A stretch of 7,847 bases of DNA, from contig JAKAMA010000101.1 in assembly GCA_021813085.1 (NCBI GenBank), positions 1 to 7,847 of the forward strand, read 5' to 3'. This document shows positions 6,504 through 7,847 of the stretch, piece after piece; positions within the stretch are counted from its first letter, which is position 1; each line of letters opens with the position of its first letter. The position numbers and the translations under genes are program-made. Under the pieces are notes generated by a model. The model saw only the letters and a list, made by a program, of their open reading frames with translations. It did no database searches and was not told where the DNA came from. The stretch is from Chloroflexota bacterium. GTDB taxonomy: Bacteria; Chloroflexota; Dehalococcoidia; DSTF01; JACRBR01.

Positions 6504-7319
6504 TCAGTTCGCCTTGATCGCCTCGATGCGGACGCGGAAGGTGCCGGCCGGCGCCTCGACCTCCACCTCTTCGCCGGCGCGGTGCTGGTAGACGGCGCGG
6601 CCCAGCGGCGAGGCGATGGACACCTTGCCCTGGCCGGAGCGCACCTCATCGGAGTTGACGAGCATATACGCCTTTTCCTGCCCGTTGCGCAGGTCCCGGA
6701 CCGTCACCTGCGTGCCGATGCGCGCGATGTCACCAGGATCATCGACGCCGTTCTCGAGGACGACGGCGCGGCGCAGCGTCGCGTCGAGCTCGCGGATGCG
6801 CGCTTCGAGGTGCCCCTGCTCGTTGCGCGCGGCGTCGAGCGGGGCGTTCTCACGGAAGTCCTTGTCGGCCATCGCCCGCGCGAGGTCAGCCTGGATGATC
6901 GGGCGCCGCTGCTTCAGCTCTTCCATCTCCCGCACCAGGTTCTCGTGCCCCTCGCGCGTCAGATAGATCGGCTGGGTTTCCAGCGTCTCCGCCGTCGTGC
7001 TCGGCTTGTTCGCCTTGCGGACGCGGAGATGCGTGCCCAGGTTGGTCTCGGTGATGCCCTTCTCCTTCGCCCACTTCAAAAACGCGCGGACGGAATCCGC
7101 GCGTTTGGCCGCATCAGAGACGGTCGGGGGAAAGTTGTCGGCGTACTGGGCGATCTCGTGGCCTCGCATCGTGGCGAGGTTGCGCTCCGGGCCAGACCAG
7201 CGGACGAACTTGAGCACCTCCGGCTGCGCCACCTGACGCTGGGTCTGCTTCAGCGACGCGAGATACGCGTGCGCGATTTCGTCCAGCGTCCTGTGCTCGG
7301 TCGTCGCGTCTCCGGCCAT
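6504..7319 (-). CDS. greA: GreA-family transcript cleavage factor with an N-terminal recombinase-like core-binding domain
   Basis: GreA binds the RNA polymerase secondary channel and stimulates cleavage of backtracked RNA. Residues ~117-271 form a complete GreA (usual length ~158). The coiled coil starts at IYLTREGHENLVREMEELK (118-136), its tip is DFREN (154-158) with the two acidic residues needed for cleavage (Asp154, Glu157), then DAARNEQGHLEARIRELD (162-179). The FKBP-like domain follows with IGTQVTVRDL (201-210) and SIASPLGRAVY (234-244). Residues ~11-105 are extra: LDEIAHAYLASL (12-23), FVRWSGPERNLATMRGHEI (38-56) and RAFLKWAKEKGITETNLGTH (78-97) resemble the SAM-like core-binding domain of XerC/XerD-type recombinases, without any catalytic domain. 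The ATG at 7319 has GGAGGG (7331-7326) six bases upstream and no strong internal start, which supports translation of the full fusion. It converges on the permease with a 24-base gap and diverges from rsmG. Confidence 0.93.
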   Translation of the reverse strand: MAGDATTEHRTLDEIAHAYLASLKQTQRQVAQPEVLKFVRWSGPERNLATMRGHEIAQYADNFPPTVSDAAKRADSVRAFLKWAKEKGITETNLGTHLRVRKANKPSTTAETLETQPIYLTREGHENLVREMEELKQRRPIIQADLARAMADKDFRENAPLDAARNEQGHLEARIRELDATLRRAVVLENGVDDPGDIARIGTQVTVRDLRNGQEKAYMLVNSDEVRSGQGKVSIASPLGRAVYQHRAGEEVEVEAPAGTFRVRIEAIKAN

Positions 7320-7345
7320 AGAGTACCCTCCTGCCCTTCCCTTCG

Positions 7346-7374
7346 ATTGTACGGACGCTCCCCACCCGCGTCAA
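7346..7374 (-). promoter_or_regulatory. Strong sigma70-type promoter for the greA-like gene
   Basis: Read on the minus strand, TTGACG (7374-7369) is followed by a 17-base spacer and TACAAT (7351-7346); each hexamer differs from consensus at one base and the spacing is optimal. Transcription would begin near 7339, giving a leader of about 20 bases with the GGAGGG ribosome site at 7331-7326. The -35 lies just 22 bases from the rsmG start on the other strand, so the two divergent genes share a compact control region. Confidence 0.75.
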
Positions 7375-7395
7375 CATAAGGTACGATCCGCGCGC

Positions 7396-7847
7396 ATGGC
7401 CCTTTCCAATCTTCGCCGCGGCGCGCGCGACCACGGCGTGACGCTCGATGACACGCAGGCCGCGCAGTTCGAGCGATATGCCGTGCTGCTGCGCGCATGG
7501 TCGGACCGCGCGGGCCTCGTCGCCGACGCCAGCGCCGCCGTCGTCGAGCGGCGCCACTTCCTGGAGTCGCTCGCCTTCGGCGCCGCACTGCGGGAGCGCG
7601 AAGTCCTCCGACCGGACAGCGCGCTGATCGACATCGGCAGCGGCGCCGGCTTGCCCGGGGCCGTGCTCAAGATCGCCTGGCCGACCCTGCGGTTGACGCT
7701 GCTCGAGGCGACGGCGAAGAAGACTGCGTTCCTCGCGGCGCTGGTTGAGGATCTCCGTCTCGACGGCGTGCGCGTGCTCACCGGTCGAGCCGAGGAGCTC
7801 GCGCGCGACGAGGCGCTGCGCGGCGCCTTCGACCTGGTCGTCGCGCG
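7396..7847 (+). CDS. rsmG: 16S rRNA m7G methyltransferase RsmG (GidB), 3' end cut by the window
   Basis: RsmG uses S-adenosylmethionine to methylate N7 of G527 (E. coli numbering) in 16S rRNA. The 150 complete codons show its hallmarks: RRHFLESLAFG at 52-62, the SAM-binding motif LIDIGSGAGLPGAVLKIAWP at 77-96, the acidic strand end LLEA at 102-105, KKTAFLAAL at 108-116, GRAEELA at 130-136 and FDLVVA at 145-150, just before the conserved Arg-Ala. Family members are about 210-240 residues, so some 60-90 residues lie beyond the edge. The ATG at 7396 gives the expected N-terminus; only a weak AAGG (7378-7381) precedes it, thirteen bases away. The usual Asn-Leu-Thr near the N-terminal helix end reads GLVAD here, a modest deviation. 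It is transcribed divergently from the greA-like gene. Confidence 0.92.
   Translation, partial: MALSNLRRGARDHGVTLDDTQAAQFERYAVLLRAWSDRAGLVADASAAVVERRHFLESLAFGAALREREVLRPDSALIDIGSGAGLPGAVLKIAWPTLRLTLLEATAKKTAFLAALVEDLRLDGVRVLTGRAEELARDEALRGAFDLVVA

Noticed and set aside
7005..7319. A separate integrase fragment or mobile-element remnant next to greA
   Set aside because: The recombinase-like residues are in one continuous frame with GreA, with a proper ribosome site and promoter upstream, and no catalytic domain, repeats or attachment-site duplication is seen.
7348..7377. Plus-strand promoter for rsmG (TTGTAC with CAACAT)
   Set aside because: The hexamers match consensus poorly and the spacing is 18; not better than chance, so not annotated.

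Overview
The window is a GC-rich bacterial chromosome segment with dense, short-gapped genes. The genes are an acyl-CoA ligase, a crotonase, an alpha/beta-hydrolase-like protein with a C-terminal Usp domain, a KimA-type APC permease, a GreA-family factor and RsmG. The strong codon third-position G/C bias, this gene mix and the GreA architecture suggest an environmental Chloroflexota lineage, perhaps Dehalococcoidia or a relative. That placement is inference, because no rRNA or other marker is present.

Layout on the + strand: bases 1-468 hold the 3' end of an unrecognised gene with a basic disordered stretch and a helical C-terminus. Next come an AMP-forming acyl-CoA ligase (576-2129) behind a promoter-like AT-richer stretch, and a crotonase-family protein (2206-3045). 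These two probably form one acyl-CoA catabolic unit. After a gap holding a 16-bp perfect palindrome (3070-3085) comes a two-gene unit. Its first gene encodes a degenerate alpha/beta-hydrolase domain fused to a universal-stress-protein domain (3139-4491). Its second encodes a 663-residue permease resembling the K+/H+ symporter KimA (4488-6479). The two overlap in ATGA, so their translation is probably coupled.

The permease converges, with a 24-base gap, on a minus-strand gene (6504-7319). This encodes a complete GreA-type transcript cleavage factor carrying about 115 extra N-terminal residues that look like the core-binding (SAM-like) domain of tyrosine recombinases. It has a near-consensus promoter (TTGACG, 17 bases, TACAAT) in the short divergent gap it shares with rsmG. 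The 16S rRNA m7G methyltransferase gene rsmG begins at 7396 and runs off the right edge.

The parts that deserve a second look are the catalytically degenerate hydrolase-Usp protein coupled to a putative potassium transporter, the recombinase-like domain on GreA, and a crotonase lacking both hydratase glutamates. No RNA genes, CRISPR arrays, insertion sequences or convincing intrinsic terminators were seen.
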